Shown piece after piece: positions 24,672 to 36,856 of a DNA stretch of 64,000 nucleotides. The notes under the pieces are model-generated. The model did no database searches, was not told the DNA's origin, and worked only from the letters and a program-made list of their open reading frames with translations. Source of the DNA: Catonia carolina. Lineage: Eukaryota > Arthropoda > Insecta > Hemiptera > Achilidae. The translations under genes and the position numbers were made by a program. Every line of letters starts with the position of its first letter. Position 1 is the first letter of the stretch. The DNA lies in contig JAQMRL010000008.1 in assembly GCA_035578175.1 (NCBI GenBank), positions 62,885,041-62,949,040 on the forward strand, in the 5' to 3' direction.

Positions 24672-26592
24672 AAGACCAATGGTATAGAATACTACACCTT
24701 GATTTCACTGGCATTTTACATACGTCAAATACAAAAGTCAAATAGTCAAAGTACATATAGAAAAATCAAATACATTTAACTTTTTACTAGTGCGCACCAT
24801 CTTTTGGATCTTTGTTGAACTACAAATGATGTTTTCCTTGCATTCTGTTTATCCCTATCAAAATGGCGGAAAATGCTTCTACTCCATATACAAGTGAAAA
24901 AATTTCTCAGGCCTCAACCCTTGCACCATACAGGTAGAGTATACTATACCACGGGTCTCTACCAATGCAAATCGCTACTGATATGTCAGGACTCAACTAA
25001 AGCAACTTTCATGTATAGTATACTATAGCGTTGTGTCTTAGTTTATGCAACCCAGAAAAATACCTCAGGAACCAAGAGTTTGTTAATTGATCTTTACAAT
25101 CTCAGATTTCTGAAGTCCAAAAATAAAATTCTGCAATGATATCCATCCATAAATATGCGTATATTATTAGACACAGAGCAAATACTACTTTCTAGATTTG
25201 ACTTAAACGCTGAAATTAAGTAATTCTTAAAGATATTTTGAAAAATTTTGAAGTAGGACTGAGCTTAGTAAATCTTTTAATTAAGGGTACTTTTACCTGT
25301 TAGAAGTTTTTAAACATCCAGTTTCCTCTACAACGGCTTTAACAATTTTGATTTTTAATTTTCTACGATATTATTATCCGTGAGTAGCGTAGTCAAAATT
25401 TTTTGTGGAAATCGCCGTTCTGTTTAAGACCATGAGGTCGATATTCGAAATCTTTACTAATCCTAGGTCTTATTTATAGAATACGCATGCTGGTATTTTT
25501 GGAACTGTAGCTCTGTGGTAAGATAAAGAAATAGTTTTAACTACTGCTTTATGGTAGTTACTTATTTTAAACCCTTGGTGGAAGCGGTCGAAATGAAAAT
25601 GAAATTTGTCCAGTCAACACTTAAGAACAAACGGAACGAATTTCAGATCTCTACGTGATCGAAAATTTAGGAATTTTCCATATTTGTGAGCAGGCTAAGT
25701 AAGTGAATCAATGAAGGTATTCTTCTACTTCTTTTTCTTCATTTACATTGTCCTTTTAGAAGGTTGGTAACTATCACAGCTATTTTCACTTTATTGGCAG
25801 CCAATTTAAATAGCGCGTTCATATCTGCACCACCCCAATTACAAGCCACGACGTTTTTCTTTAACCGGAACCATGTCTACATGTATTTTTCCTAGCATAA
25901 TATTTTGAAATAATCTATCTTTTGCTGTATTTACTGTCTATCCAACAATAATAAATATAATTTCTATTTAGACTATATCAATATTTCTTTATTTACCAAT
26001 AAATACGAGTATATGTTTTATGGTAATACGATGGTGTCGTGGTTACTTTCTCTCGGTTCAAGCACCACTAAAGGAATCAACAATACTTTTGTGTACATAG
26101 AAGAATATTTAGTTTTTAAACTAAATTTAAACAATTTTTCAGAATAGATATTTCAATTTTACCGTCCTAAACATAGGTATTTTAACATACAAAGTTAAAC
26201 TAGAACTTTTATTTATTTACCAATATACTAAAATAATTATAAAAATTTATTTCCAGATGTTTTTTACAATTATTTCCGTACACGTTCTTTCCAAAAACTA
26301 TAATGCATTTACAACAATACACAATATACGAGGTGGAGGAAATTGATCTAACTACGGTTAAAAGCCGTGTTCTAGGGTAGTTGTTCTCTTAGTATTCAAT
26401 AACATTGTATAATGTATAATTAAAACTCTTACCGGGCGCATTTCAAGCGAAATGCTTGATTACGATTGTATTGTTATGTATGTTTTAAGAGAGCAGTATT
26501 GGGTCTTACCTGTTGCTCTCACATGTAAAACTTTATTAAATAAATAAATAAATAAATAATAGAGATTTAACCACGCTAGGCTTAAACAAAGA
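24672..26592. other. AT-rich stretch, nothing recognised
   Basis: No exon, RNA gene or repeat match found. A (AAAT)n run at 26530-26560 is the only simple repeat. Confidence 0.45.
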
Positions 26593-26747
26593 CATTTGCC
26601 GCTTTGGCGTAGCCTCTCATCATGCGGTCTTGGGTTCGAATCCCACTCAGGTACGGCATTTTCATAAGTTACAAAATATAATTTCATCATTCACAGTTAC
26701 AACCCAACGATGTCACTAATGACCATAGTAGTTGATGCGACGTTAAA
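26593..26747 (+). mobile_element. tRNA-headed SINE family D
   Basis: A-box region TTTGGCGTAGCC, B-box GGTTCGAATCCC, then a conserved 3' core (CACTAATGACC...GTTGATGCGACGTTAAATAA). TAAACAAAGA is duplicated on both sides (26583-26592 and 26748-26757), so both ends are fixed. It lacks the few bases between the A box and CCTCTCATCATGCG that the copy at 54317 has. Confidence 0.85.
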
Positions 26748-27044
26748 TAAACAAAGAAAAACAAGTCATTTTTAAAAACATTTAAAACATATATGCTAAA
26801 AGTCTAAATCTAATTAAGTAAATAATATCTATATAGAGCTTTAAATCATGCAACTATTCAATGTTATACAATTATTTAAAAAAAAACTTTTAATATAACT
26901 CACAATTAAAACTAAAAGTAAATTTAAATTTAATTTAAAGAATTTTTAGGCTGTTCCGACGACGTTCAAAGTTACTGTAAAAATCAAAATTGTTACTTTA
27001 CAAAGAATTCTTTAAGCATGTCTGGACTTATGGATTCCAAATTT

Positions 27045-27322
27045 TTTGTACAGCTGAAACAAGCAATTTACAAAAACTACAATCATTTCAGTCTAAGTTT
27101 CTATGTGTAATCTCTGGAGCGCTTTTATGTCATTAATCAAACACTGCACGACGATTTCAAAATGTCTTACCTTGAAGAAGTCACAACATCATCATATGTC
27201 TTATTTCACGGTAAATTATCATTAAACCCAAATAAACTAATTTCACGGTTGACCGCTGGTCAACTACTAGGGAATCCTCATAGTCGATTGAAGAGGCAGT
27301 GGATCAAAGATCTTCTCTGAAG
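27045..27322 (+). mobile_element. Jockey-like RT C-terminal remnant
   Basis: Frame words TAETSNLQKLQSFQSKFLCV, then in shifted frame LEEVTTSSYVLFHGKLSLNP and SRLKRQWIKDLL. The order and the SNxxxLQxFQSKFLR word match the Jockey clade. Frameshifts and stops show it is dead. Confidence 0.6.
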
Positions 27323-27689
27323 TACTCGATCATCATTGTTATGTCTAATTATTCTTAGGCAAAGTTAAACGTTACTGCATAAATTTCTACCAGGGTATAC
27401 GCCAATAGATATCAATGTCCTTTTTTCTTTCTTTTTTTCTTTTAAAAGTGATTACCATATATGTTTTGTTATCATATTTCCTGGTTGTGTATTATTGTTT
27501 ACTGTTGCAAATATATGTATTAAAGAGAAAAAAATTAAAACTTTAACACTAACTTATTTTAAGAATAACTTTAAAGTACTGCAATCTACAATTAAAATAT
27601 TACACTTAAAATTAGAATCTTTAAACTAAATATTTTTTTAAAAATTACCAGCAATTTAGACAACGCACACACCCGACTTGTGATCACAC
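27323..27689. other. AT-rich spacer
   Basis: Nothing recognised. Confidence 0.45.
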
Positions 27690-27981
27690 TAATCCTCTAC
27701 AATTATTTCTGTCCTCATATGTGGTCAAAGTATTTCAATTTTTCCTTTACTAGTTCCTATGATTTCGATGCTCTTATATCTAAACGTTGGAGTATTCTGG
27801 AGTTACAGACATTTTCCATCCAAAAAACATTCAACATCCTTCTGCAGCACTGTATCTCAAACGCCTTAATCAGCTTCATATCATCACTTTTCAAAATCCA
27901 AGCCTCAACATCATGCAACAGAATTGAAAACACATAGTGAAGTCGTAACGAAATTAAGGGGTCTCTTTTAAGCACTTTCAC
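27690..27981 (-). mobile_element. Non-LTR RT C-terminal remnant
   Basis: The minus-strand frame 27757-27981 reads LHYVFSILLHDVEAWILKSD, then CCRRMLNVFWMENV and NSRILQRL. This is the post-RT word order xxYVxSxLLYGxExW-CxRRMLxxxWxxxVxN shared by several arthropod non-LTR families. It is a different family from the Jockey pieces. Confidence 0.65.
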
Positions 27982-28085
27982 ATATAAGTAAATAGAGATT
28001 TATTTGCTGAAATAATGCTGGAGATTTTGCTTTAAAATAATTTATTACATTATCCTTCAGCATATATTTCTTATAGTTTCCTTAA

Positions 28086-28498
28086 GCAAATTCATAACAG
28101 TTGCTCATAACAGGCAGTAGGAGTGTTAAATTATTTACACTCGATGTGCTAGTTCCAGGGCTACAAAAAAAAGTTCTGTTTCTTATCACATGGTCAACCA
28201 ATTAAATGACTAAATCATTTTTAATAACAGAAGAGGTAGACGTATAGCCTATAAGACACTAGTCAGAATTATCTCCTCTGAATTTAATTTTATCATACAA
28301 GTCAGACCCTGTGGTGAATGAAGTAACGTAGTCATTTGCAGGTTGGAAAGTAGATGCTTTTTAAAGGGCCCGGTATGCTGATAAGCATACTTTTTCACTC
28401 AGTGAGAAAGGCAATGGTAAACCACCTCACTCTTCGTTTTACTTAGTAAAGCCTCTAGAGGTTCAGACCAGCCTTTCGTCTGATGACCTAAACAACAA
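28086..28498 (+). mobile_element. Family A retroposon, full length
   Basis: From CATAACAGTTGCTCATAACA to GATGACCTAAACAACA. AGCAAATT occurs on both sides (28084-28091 and 28497-28504), a short target duplication. Confidence 0.8.
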
Positions 28499-28526
28499 GC
28501 AAATTTTAATATTTTTTTTTAACATA

Positions 28527-29458
28527 CGAGGTGTGGCTACTAAAAAACGAGACTGACGTAGTAAAAATTTTTATTTTTTTTTATACATAATCACTTATTG
28601 CCACCTTCAATATACACTCCTTCTCTATCCCTGCAACACTCCATGAGAATTTTCCATTGTTGGAAACAGTGCTGAAAGTCATCTTCCGTCAGCTTCTTTA
28701 GGACACGTGCCGCTTTCTCTTTTACAGCTTCCACAGACTCAAATATTGTTCCTTTTAATGCAGATTTCACCTTAGGTAACAGGTAGAAGTCACATGGTGC
28801 AAGATCTGGTGAATAAGGTGGGTGTTCTTACACTGAGATGCTGTAATTGGCTAGGAACCTCTTGACAGATAACGCGGAATGAGCTGACGCATTGTCTTGG
28901 TGGAGAACCCATGATTTGTCCTTCCACATTTCGGGGCCTTTTCCTTACTCTTTGACGTAGTTTAGAAAGTACCTCAAGGTAGTAATATTGGTTAATTGTT
29001 TGACCTTCAGGAACCCAGTGAAGGTACACAATCTCATGAATATCAAAAAAGGAAAACAATCATCATTGCTTTAAATTTTGACTTGCTCATTCGAGCTTTT
29101 TGGCTCTCGGTGAAGTTCGGCTCTTCCAGTGCATGGATTGGCGCTTCGTTTCCGGATCATAAGTAAAAACCACGTTTCATCACATGTTGTTATCTTCTAC
29201 CTGTTCCCTATAGTAAAATCTGCATTAAAATGGACAAGATTTAAGTCTGTGGAAGCTGTATAAGAGAAAACGGCACGTGTCCTGAAGTAGCTGACAGAAG
29301 ATGACTTCCAGCACTGTTTCCAACAATGGAAAATTCGCATGGAGCGTTGTACGGATAGAAAAGGAGTGTATATTGAAGGTGATAATAAGTGATTATGTAT
29401 AAAATTAAAATTAAATTTTTTTACGACGTCAGTCTCGTTATTTAATAGCGACACCTCG
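28527..29458 (-). mobile_element. Foldback mariner element, copy 1
   Basis: Flanked by TA on both sides, with terminal inverted repeats beginning CGAGGTGTGGCTA. The minus strand of the left and middle part encodes mariner transposase pieces: DETW (first Asp region, near 29160), a degraded HQDNASAH-type second site near 28900, and YSPDLAPC (third Asp, near 28810). The N-terminal DNA-binding domain is missing. The right 265 bp (29194-29458) is an inverted copy of the left 263 bp (28527-28789), i.e. the transposase 3' end plus its terminal repeat. Transposition would need a transposase supplied elsewhere. Confidence 0.85.
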
Positions 29459-29996
29459 TACATTATTTTGATAAAAGATGAATGAAAATGAATAAAATTA
29501 TCAGTATACGTTTTTGTCATTAATACTGGTTACTATTGATCAAATTGTAACAGATTTTTTAAGGGTGTATTTTGTTGGTAATCAATATTTTTATAACATT
29601 ATATTTAATATGATTTTCTAGATGTCGGCGCGATCTGTGAGGGATTGTTTGTAGACTTATAGACACAAAATGTGAGTATGTCACACTAATTGAATAATGT
29701 TGTGATTAGGTGTAGTGCATGAAACTGGTGCCTGCCATTCTTTTACCCCTCCAATACAATGAACACAATAATATTCCCCACGGAGTTGATTTACACAACA
29801 TGTCACTAATTCTGTGACGTCACTCATTCCATTCATCAAGTTTAAACTAAAGTGGTGTACCATAGTATGTATTCACTAAACTTCTAACTGATTATTCTCG
29901 TACTTCCAAAGTGGAATGATTTAAATATTAACTCATTCGTGGTTTACTGATTTCAAATACTTACCTGTATAATATCTTTGAGAAAAAAATTTGTTT
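29459..29996. other. Intergenic stretch
   Basis: Mixed AT-rich sequence; nothing recognised. The minus frame 29681-29863 has no domain. Confidence 0.4.
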
Positions 29997-30188
29997 GTTT
30001 TTTACTTTCTCTTGCCTGTATGAATATATATAGGAAGGAAAGTATTGTTTTCATGTCAATTTTTTGAAATCGAGTTTTCACTGGTTCTACACGTTTTTAG
30101 ACTCTCTGAAGCCAAAAAACGTGTTTTTAGCGATTGGTCTGTGTGTGTGTGTGTGTGTGTGTGTGTTTGTTTGTGTGTGTGTGTGTGT

Positions 30189-30229
<41 letters not shown>

Positions 30230-30275
30230 CAGAATATCTCAAGAACGGAACATCGTACGAACTTGAAACTTAAGT
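29997..30275 (+). mobile_element. Family B element, 3'-truncated
   Basis: From TTTTTTACTTTCTCTTGCC through a TG tract with TTTG interruptions (30137-30226) to CGTACGAACTTGAAACTTA, then it is cut off directly by the 531-bp repeat. Confidence 0.85.
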
Positions 30276-30276
30276 T

Positions 30277-30807
30277 ACTATCGGTTTCATAATCATAGAC
30301 ACCCGAGTTTGAACCCTTGCATCTCCAAAACTATGAGTCGGATTTTAGCATACTTTACATCAATATTTAGCTCATTTTATTCTGCATTACTATAATAGTT
30401 CTTTATTTTTAATGTTGTTTAAAAATTGCCATATCGAGGTTGGAAGACAAAAAGACCCGGTTTTTTTTGATACCGCAACAAATTTTATGCGTTTAGAGGC
30501 GTGAAACTCGATAAGTAGGCCTATTTGACCAAAACGTTTGAAATTTTGACGCTACATAGATAACTATATTCCTACAACGTGTACGAAATTTCAAAGTCGT
30601 AAGTTATTTAAATTTTGATTTATTAACAATATTCTAAACCCTTGCTATCGCGGTAACCGCTCGATCGTTCGGCACGGGCAAACTATCGTTTTATTCAGCG
30701 TAAAAAACTTACTACAGATATGTTAATAATATGAAATATTGATTGGCCAATGTTGCGGTAGAATTTTTAGAATTTTGAAAAATAGATGGGTAACCTCCAG
30801 AACCACT
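30277..30807 (+). repeat. 531-bp unit, first copy
   Basis: Starts ACTATCGGTTTCATAATC. The next copy starts at 30808 with the same word, giving a period of 531 bp. Shared landmarks are ACACCCGAGTTTGAACCC, AAAAAGACCCGG, CGATCGTTCGGCACGGGC and TTGATTGGCCAATGTTG. Confidence 0.85.
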
Positions 30808-31372
30808 ACTATCGGTTTCATAATCATAGACACCCGAGTTTGAACCCTTGCATCTCCAAAACTCTGAGTCAGATTTTAACATACTTTACATCAAAATTTA
30901 GTTCGTTTTATTTTACGTTGATCTATAGTAGTCCTATTTTTTAAATATTGTTTAAAAATGGCCATATCAAGGATGGAAGACAAAAAGACCCGGTGTTTTG
31001 CTACTGCAACAAATTTCAGGAGTTTAGAGGCGTGTAACTCGATAGTTATTTGACCGAAAAGTTTGAAATTTTAACACAACATAGACAAATATATTCTTAC
31101 AGCGTGTACGAAATTTCAAGTTCTTACGTTATTTAAATTTTTATTTATTAACAATATTCTGAACCCTCACTATCTCTGTAACCACTCGATCGTTCGGCAC
31201 GGGCAAACTATCGTTTTATTCAACGTAAAAAACTTAGTACAAACATGTTTAGTTAGTACATTCATGCTTAGTACACATGAAGAATATTGATTGGCCAATG
31301 TTGGGGTAGAATTTTTAAAATTTTGAAAAATAGACAGGGTAATGCGGGAGTGGGCGCTACTATCCATGTTGC
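30808..31372 (+). repeat. 531-bp unit, second copy, extended
   Basis: Diverged direct repeat of 30277-30807. It continues past the point where the first copy ends, through GGGTAATGCGGGAGTGGGCG to CTACTATCCATGTTGC, so it probably preserves the true end of the unit. Confidence 0.8.
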
Positions 31373-31750
31373 AGGTTGTGTACGTGACATCCTGTCGGAC
31401 TGTCTACCTGAATTGACAGAATGCATTGTCAAGAGACAGTCAGATTCAAGCAACATGGATAGTAGCGCTCAACCCCATATTACCCAGTCTATTTTTCAAA
31501 AAGTAAAAATTTCTACCACAATATTGGCCAATCAATACTTCATGTTATTAACATACCTGTACTAAGTCTTTTACGCTGAATAAAACCAGCCCGTGTCGAA
31601 CGATCACGCGGTTACAGAGATAGCAAGAGTTCAGAATATTGTTAATAAATCAAAATTTAAATAACGTACGAATTTGAAATTTCGTACACGCTGTAAGAAT
31701 ATATTGCCTGTTTTGTGTTAAAATTACATTTTTTTCCGTCTAATAATTAT
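31373..31750 (-). repeat. 531-bp unit, inverted third copy
   Basis: Inverted partial copy. GCAACATGGATAGTAGCGC at 31450-31468 pairs with 31354-31372, and matching continues outward to about 31744 against 31078. The 77-bp centre (31373-31449) is the loop. The open frames across the arms are by-products. Confidence 0.8.
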
Positions 31751-31767
31751 TTATCTAATATTATTGA

Positions 31768-31951
31768 CACACAGCCGGCATGCCGGGCCGGTTTTCTCGC
31801 CGTAGTCGACCATACTATTCAAACCGGCGGCCGACAATCGCATAGTTTAGTCGACAATCCCGGCAGCAAACCAGCTAGAAACCGGGCCGGTTACAGTATG
31901 TAAAGAAACACTAACGTCGACTACGCCGGCCCGGGAAGCCGGCTATGTGTG
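31768..31951. mobile_element. GC-rich MITE with terminal inverted repeats
   Basis: A 184-bp GC-rich block in AT-rich surroundings. The ends CACACAGCCGGC and GCCGGCTATGTGTG are inverted repeats that continue inward (CCGGGCCGG; GTAGTCGAC) for about 40 bp with indels. Internal CCGGCGGCCGAC-type words repeat. No coding capacity. I could not fix a target duplication, so the superfamily is open. Confidence 0.65.
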
Positions 31952-34159
31952 TAAGCAGTCTAAGGCCTACAACTTATGTTAGCTACGTTTTTATGGATTT
32001 ATTTCATTTGCGAACTATACATGGATTCATGTTTGCTAATAACATCAAAGTAAATAATCCAATATTCTTTATTAGATTTATTTTTGCCTGTTATAATAAA
32101 AATGTATTTCTTGTTTGAATTTTTCCATTTACCGTTACGATTTACTCGTAATTTCTTATATAATTTTAAACTACGAATATATGCTTTTAAAGTAAATCTA
32201 AATATGTAAGCTATTTTCGATACCTGCAAAGATACTAAATTCACGGCTTCAACTGTAGGCCTACCCTGAAAACCCGTTAAAATACTGAACGAGTATACTA
32301 TACGAGGGTAGAAGATCGTATGACGAAAATTCAAAAACGAACTGCTCGGTTACAAAGGAAAAATCTTTCTGATGGCTATATAATAGCAATAAACTGATAT
32401 CCAACAGGCGGTGTCCCTCCGGAATTACTTAAAATGATAAAACAGCAAGGTGAGACGGCAGGCTGGCGGTAACACCTAACCATGACCCGCTAGGCGACTC
32501 TCTAGCACTGAATGTGTTAAAGTTAATATTTTTTAAAAATTTCTTAAGTTCTTAAAATAATTCTACAAAATTTTTTAAGAAATTTGATCGAGCTTTAATA
32601 AAACGTTTTTTAAAAAGTTCATTAATCTGAAATTAAGAAACGGAAAATAAATAGAAATACGGTAGATAAATTGTAAGGCCAAGGGGCTACTTTAACGAAA
32701 AACTAACTTTATACGTTGTCAGTAGCTAACTTATTAATGAGTTTAACTAAAGAGCCAGTTTACAGTGAATGTATTTCGCCTGTTTATATTTACTTGTGAC
32801 CCCATTAAGTAACTTATTCTATACTTGAAGTTTAGTAATCTAAACATGTTAAGCCGATTGTAAACTGAACTTAACTTGGCTCTTTCAACAGGATATCAGT
32901 AAATTGTAAAAGAACCAATAAAGAGAAAAGGGTGACGGTTTCATTTATTTCTGGAAAGGGTGGAAAAAAAATCGTCCGAAACGTAAAAATCTATACGTAC
33001 ATCAATCGTATCAATCCGTACTGTGTGCTAGTTGTACCACACCGGTGAATGTGCGTACGAATGTTACCACCATCAAAGTCAACTCTCTAGTTGTTTTAAT
33101 TCCTCGTGTGGCAATGCATAATTGATAGCGTTATAAAAAATGCCAAAGGATTACCCCTTCTGTACCATGGTTAGGGTCCCCGGTCTCAATTTTGTACCCA
33201 CTTTGTCGCTATTTCATGTGAAACACATTCCATACTGTTTTTTTTATTTTTGAAAATTTTATTATATGCAAATTTACCATGACGAATACTACTGATTTTT
33301 TCCTCTATTTCACATGCCAATAAATGGTTTTAAATATTTATTTATATATAGAAATTATTTTTATTTAAAATATACAATAATATATTTAAAAAGCATTCCA
33401 TATAGAAAAATCCATACATAAAAAAATATTTTTATAGATTTAATTATTCTTTAATATCTTTGAGAATTTAAAAGTAAAAATTAATTGAAATATTAAAAGC
33501 TATATTTTTATTTGTTTTTGTTATTTTGTACTGTACTTTGTACACGTATCAAACAAAATCAATGGTATATCAATCCAGGAAAAGCTTTTATAAAAAAAGC
33601 TGTTATGATAGATTCTGCTCATATTGAAATCTCTGTTTGTATTTTTATAATTTAATGTTTTGGCATACATATTAAAATTGTATTTAATTATATACGGAAA
33701 CATACATGTAGGTAAGTATTAATATTAATTATGTTTTATTTAAAAATACAGATTATTACAATAAATAATTACTTTTGTAGGTATCCTAACTATAGGTCTG
33801 TGACAATTTAAAATATTTCAGGGTATAAAAATAAAACTTTTTGAAGTGCCTTCTTTCGGAGCGCCTGGACTGTGTTTTTTTGCACGGGAAAAATCTTAAG
33901 TTTGCCGTCACGTCACGCTCGGCTATCAACAATTACCAAGAAAACAATTACTGATAACTTATTTTTAAAAATCTTTTTTATTTAATTTGTTAACTTAATT
34001 AATTAATTGAGTCGTCACTTTTGTCGTTCAGTCCTGCGACTGCTGATTTTTTTGTTTCCAATATAGTCTTAATAGTAATTAGTAATTTTTCCTAATTTAA
34101 ACAGATTTTTGCTTTAACCGTACTACCTCATTTATTCTCCGTCTGCTGAATGATTATTC
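31952..34159. other. AT-rich stretch, nothing firm
   Basis: 32390-32520 is briefly GC-balanced (GGCGGTGTCCCTCCGGAATT). 33000-33200 has mixed composition. No exon, RNA gene or shared repeat supported. Confidence 0.4.
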
Positions 34160-34373
34160 GTGCGTTTCTGGGGCGGTACAGACACAAAACCATCTGTTGT
34201 ACGACTGTCCCGGTCTAGGGGTGTTTAGCCAGCGACTGACCCTGGAGCTACAAGGCCAAGGGGAAAATTGGTCCCTCACGGTACGTGAGAGCTTGTACCG
34301 CGAGGTGCATAGCTCTCCGGTGCGGGAGTTCTTTGACGAGGTAGCTTCATTCTACCGTCGTCATGTAGTTTAA
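34160..34373 (+). mobile_element. Non-LTR retrotransposon ORF2 C-terminal end
   Basis: A 70-codon frame with a stop at 34371-34373 reads CVSGAVQTQNHLLYDCPGLG, then SLTVRESLYREV, and ends FYRRHVV. The C-x(n)-H-x4-C spacing around HLLYDC is the degenerate zinc-knuckle found near the C-terminus of several non-LTR clades (R1/I-like). Higher GC than its surroundings suggests a different origin. The 5' part is absent. Confidence 0.6.
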
Positions 34374-34848
34374 TAAGGGTATTATCCTGAAACAGGTCTA
34401 ATTCTCTGGTGCCGTTCAATAAATTTTTCCCAGCCGGGAACAAATTAATGGTGTCGAGTGGTGACAATATTATATTAATATTAATGGTGACAATATAATA
34501 CCCTACGGTGATACGTCCTAACTATATTTTAATTTTAAAATGTTTTACTTCTGGCCCTTTTATTCTAGACTATTAGAACCAAATTTCTATTTTAATTGTC
34601 CTTGATGACGGGCGCCTTGTGCGTCAAGAGGCTTCCCGAAAAAATAGCGAGCAACATGCATCCCCCTGGTTGCCAGGCTCACTTTCGCTCTCGATGATTT
34701 TAGATAAATAAGATAAATTAGATATGTGACAGTCGCCAGTCACCACGGTTAAATAAGAGTTCTACGGAACGACCTCCAGGTCTATGCTTTCGGGTGACCA
34801 ATCGTAGTGGAATTGGCGGGAGAAATGCCAGCAAACCAATACCCAATT
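34374..34848. other. Probable non-LTR 3' UTR and flank
   Basis: GC-balanced words continue to about 34830 (GGGCGCCTTGTGCGTCAAGA, CATCCCCCTGGTTGCC), consistent with a 3' UTR of the element ending at 34373. No tail or target duplication was found. Confidence 0.3.
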
Positions 34849-34910
34849 ACCTCATTTATTCGGTCCCCATTTAATCGGGATGTCCGAATTATCCGACCCA
34901 ATCTGGATCT
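34849..34910. mobile_element. Possible pogo/Tigger-like terminus
   Basis: CCTCATTTATTCGGTCCCCA and GAATTATCCGACCC resemble the end at 16553-16640. Partner end not found. Confidence 0.25.
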
Positions 34911-35782
34911 GATAAAATTATAAAACCCTCTAAGAACCTCTTGTAAAATGACTAAAACTGCACAAAATTAATTGAGCCTTTTTTAAATAAATTTGTCACC
35001 GACAAACACGTGAAAAACCTTTAAATTAATATGACTCATCCTGGATAAAAATTGTATTTCTTACTTTATCGGTTTTTCTATTTGCCAGCTGTGAAGAAAG
35101 AAAGAAGTACTACATCGTAGACCTGATATAGAATCGTAAGTCTCATACGATATTGACAATGCAACCCCCAACCGCCAAATGTAAATAACTGAACATAATA
35201 TAGTAAATTTTTGTATGTTTCAGTATTATAATAAAAATGTTGAACTGTGACAGAAAGAAAAACTTTTCACTGACATAGTTGATAGATACGAAAAACATTA
35301 CGATAGAAAAAGAGAGGAATATAGAATGTAACTCTAATATGTTGGAAGAGAGGAATAGGTAAATATATGTATCTTATTGTCAGCTAGGTTCACAGTGACT
35401 CGTGCAATCCCCAGAGATAAAGATGATTTCTATTGCTTTACATCATACACACATTGCATTACTGAAAAACATAGGGTGGAAGCAAAGATAAAGAAAAAAC
35501 AAAAAAATAAAATAAAAAAAATATGTGTTGTTTTCTTGTTTATCATAAGATCTTCGGAAATATACTACATACGAGAATGCGACTACACTCTTCTGTTTTC
35601 TAGTAGGTACTTCCTTACCCCTACAAAGAATTCACTTAAAGCTTTCTTACTATTTTATTTGCATTTTGTAGTCTATTTTATTTATGTATAATACTGAAGA
35701 AAAATATTACAAAAACTTCCCTTTCAGTTAGGCTCGATAGGACTGGTCCAGTTTACCGGAAATCATGATGGACGAGAAAATA
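34911..35782. other. AT-rich stretch
   Basis: No gene or repeat recognised; the frame at 35377-35691 is Lys/Phe/Leu-rich without a domain. Confidence 0.4.
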
Positions 35783-35945
35783 CTGTGACAATATCGAAAA
35801 GGAAAGAGTATTCGAGAGTTTTCTAGGGGGACCAAAAATTTATAAATGTTAACATAAATAAATAATACAAGTAATAGAGTAACAGAGTAGTAATCAGGTA
35901 ATAAAGCAATTAATAGTGTTTTCTGAAAACTAGTTAACATGTTGA
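35783..35945. repeat. Dispersed repeat shared with 18805
   Basis: CTGTGACAATATCGAAAAGG and AAAGAGTATTCGAGA as at 18805. Unknown class. Confidence 0.45.
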
Positions 35946-36243
35946 CTCCCAAGGCAATTTTTACAGTGGTGTTTTGTAATTAATTTTCTTTCAAGTCTAG
36001 GGTATTGTAAGGGCTAAATTTTTTGGCGCTGCTTGTTAGGTAAGAGATCTAAAACATCTTGTTGCTGTTATTAATTCATTTGCTATTGTAATTCACGATA
36101 CAGACACAAATATGTTATCATAAGTTTAAAAAATAAATTAAAAATAGATACTAAATCTGAGCTTATAACGATGTGAAAAATTTGAAGAGGGATATAACCT
36201 TTACAACTCATTTTAGTATATTAAAATTGTATTTTGCTTGAAC
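35946..36243. other. AT-rich spacer
   Basis: Nothing recognised. Confidence 0.45.
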
Positions 36244-36435
36244 TACAGTAGATCCTCGATTTACCGTGCTGAAGTCTGGTCGGACAAAAAAGTTAAAGCA
36301 AAACGAATTTAAAACCGAACTTCAGAAAAAAGGGTTAGCGAATTTGTGTATTCGTATATGTACAGTGGTTCTACGTACTTCATTAGGAGTTACAATAGAA
36401 CATTTTTTTATCATGAATCATAATATAGATATGTT

Positions 36436-36834
36436 TTGCCCATAACAGGCAGGTGGAGTGTTAAATTATTTGCACGCGATCTGCTACTTCCAGGGCTACA
36501 AAAAGCAGTTCTGTTTCTTATCACATGGTCAGCTAATTATATGACTAAATCATTTAAGAATAAAAGAAGTAAAGGTGTAAAAGACACTAGTCAGAGTTAT
36601 CTCCTCTGAGAGTAATGAATTTCACTATACAGCCAAACCTATGGTGAATGAAATAAAGGTGTAATTTACAGGGTTGAAAGTAGATGCTTTTCAGAGGGCC
36701 TTGTATGCTGATAAGCATACTTTTCTACTCAGTGAGGAAGTCACGGTAAACTAACTACCTCACTCCTCGTTTTACTTAGTTAAAGCCTCTAGAGGTTCAA
36801 ATCAGTTTTTCGGCTGATGACATAAACAACAAAA
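36436..36834 (+). mobile_element. Family A retroposon, full length
   Basis: From TGCCCATAACAGGCAGGTGG to GGCTGATGACATAAACAACA. Conserved blocks are in order; a clean target duplication was not found. Nested in the pogo-like element. Confidence 0.85.
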
Positions 36835-36856
36835 AAATGTAAAATCAACACACAAC

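Noticed and set aside
26600..26660. tRNA gene at TTTGGCGTAGCC...GGTTCGAATCCC
   Set aside because: A and B boxes are present but no acceptor-stem pairing or anticodon arm; the flanking duplication shows a SINE.
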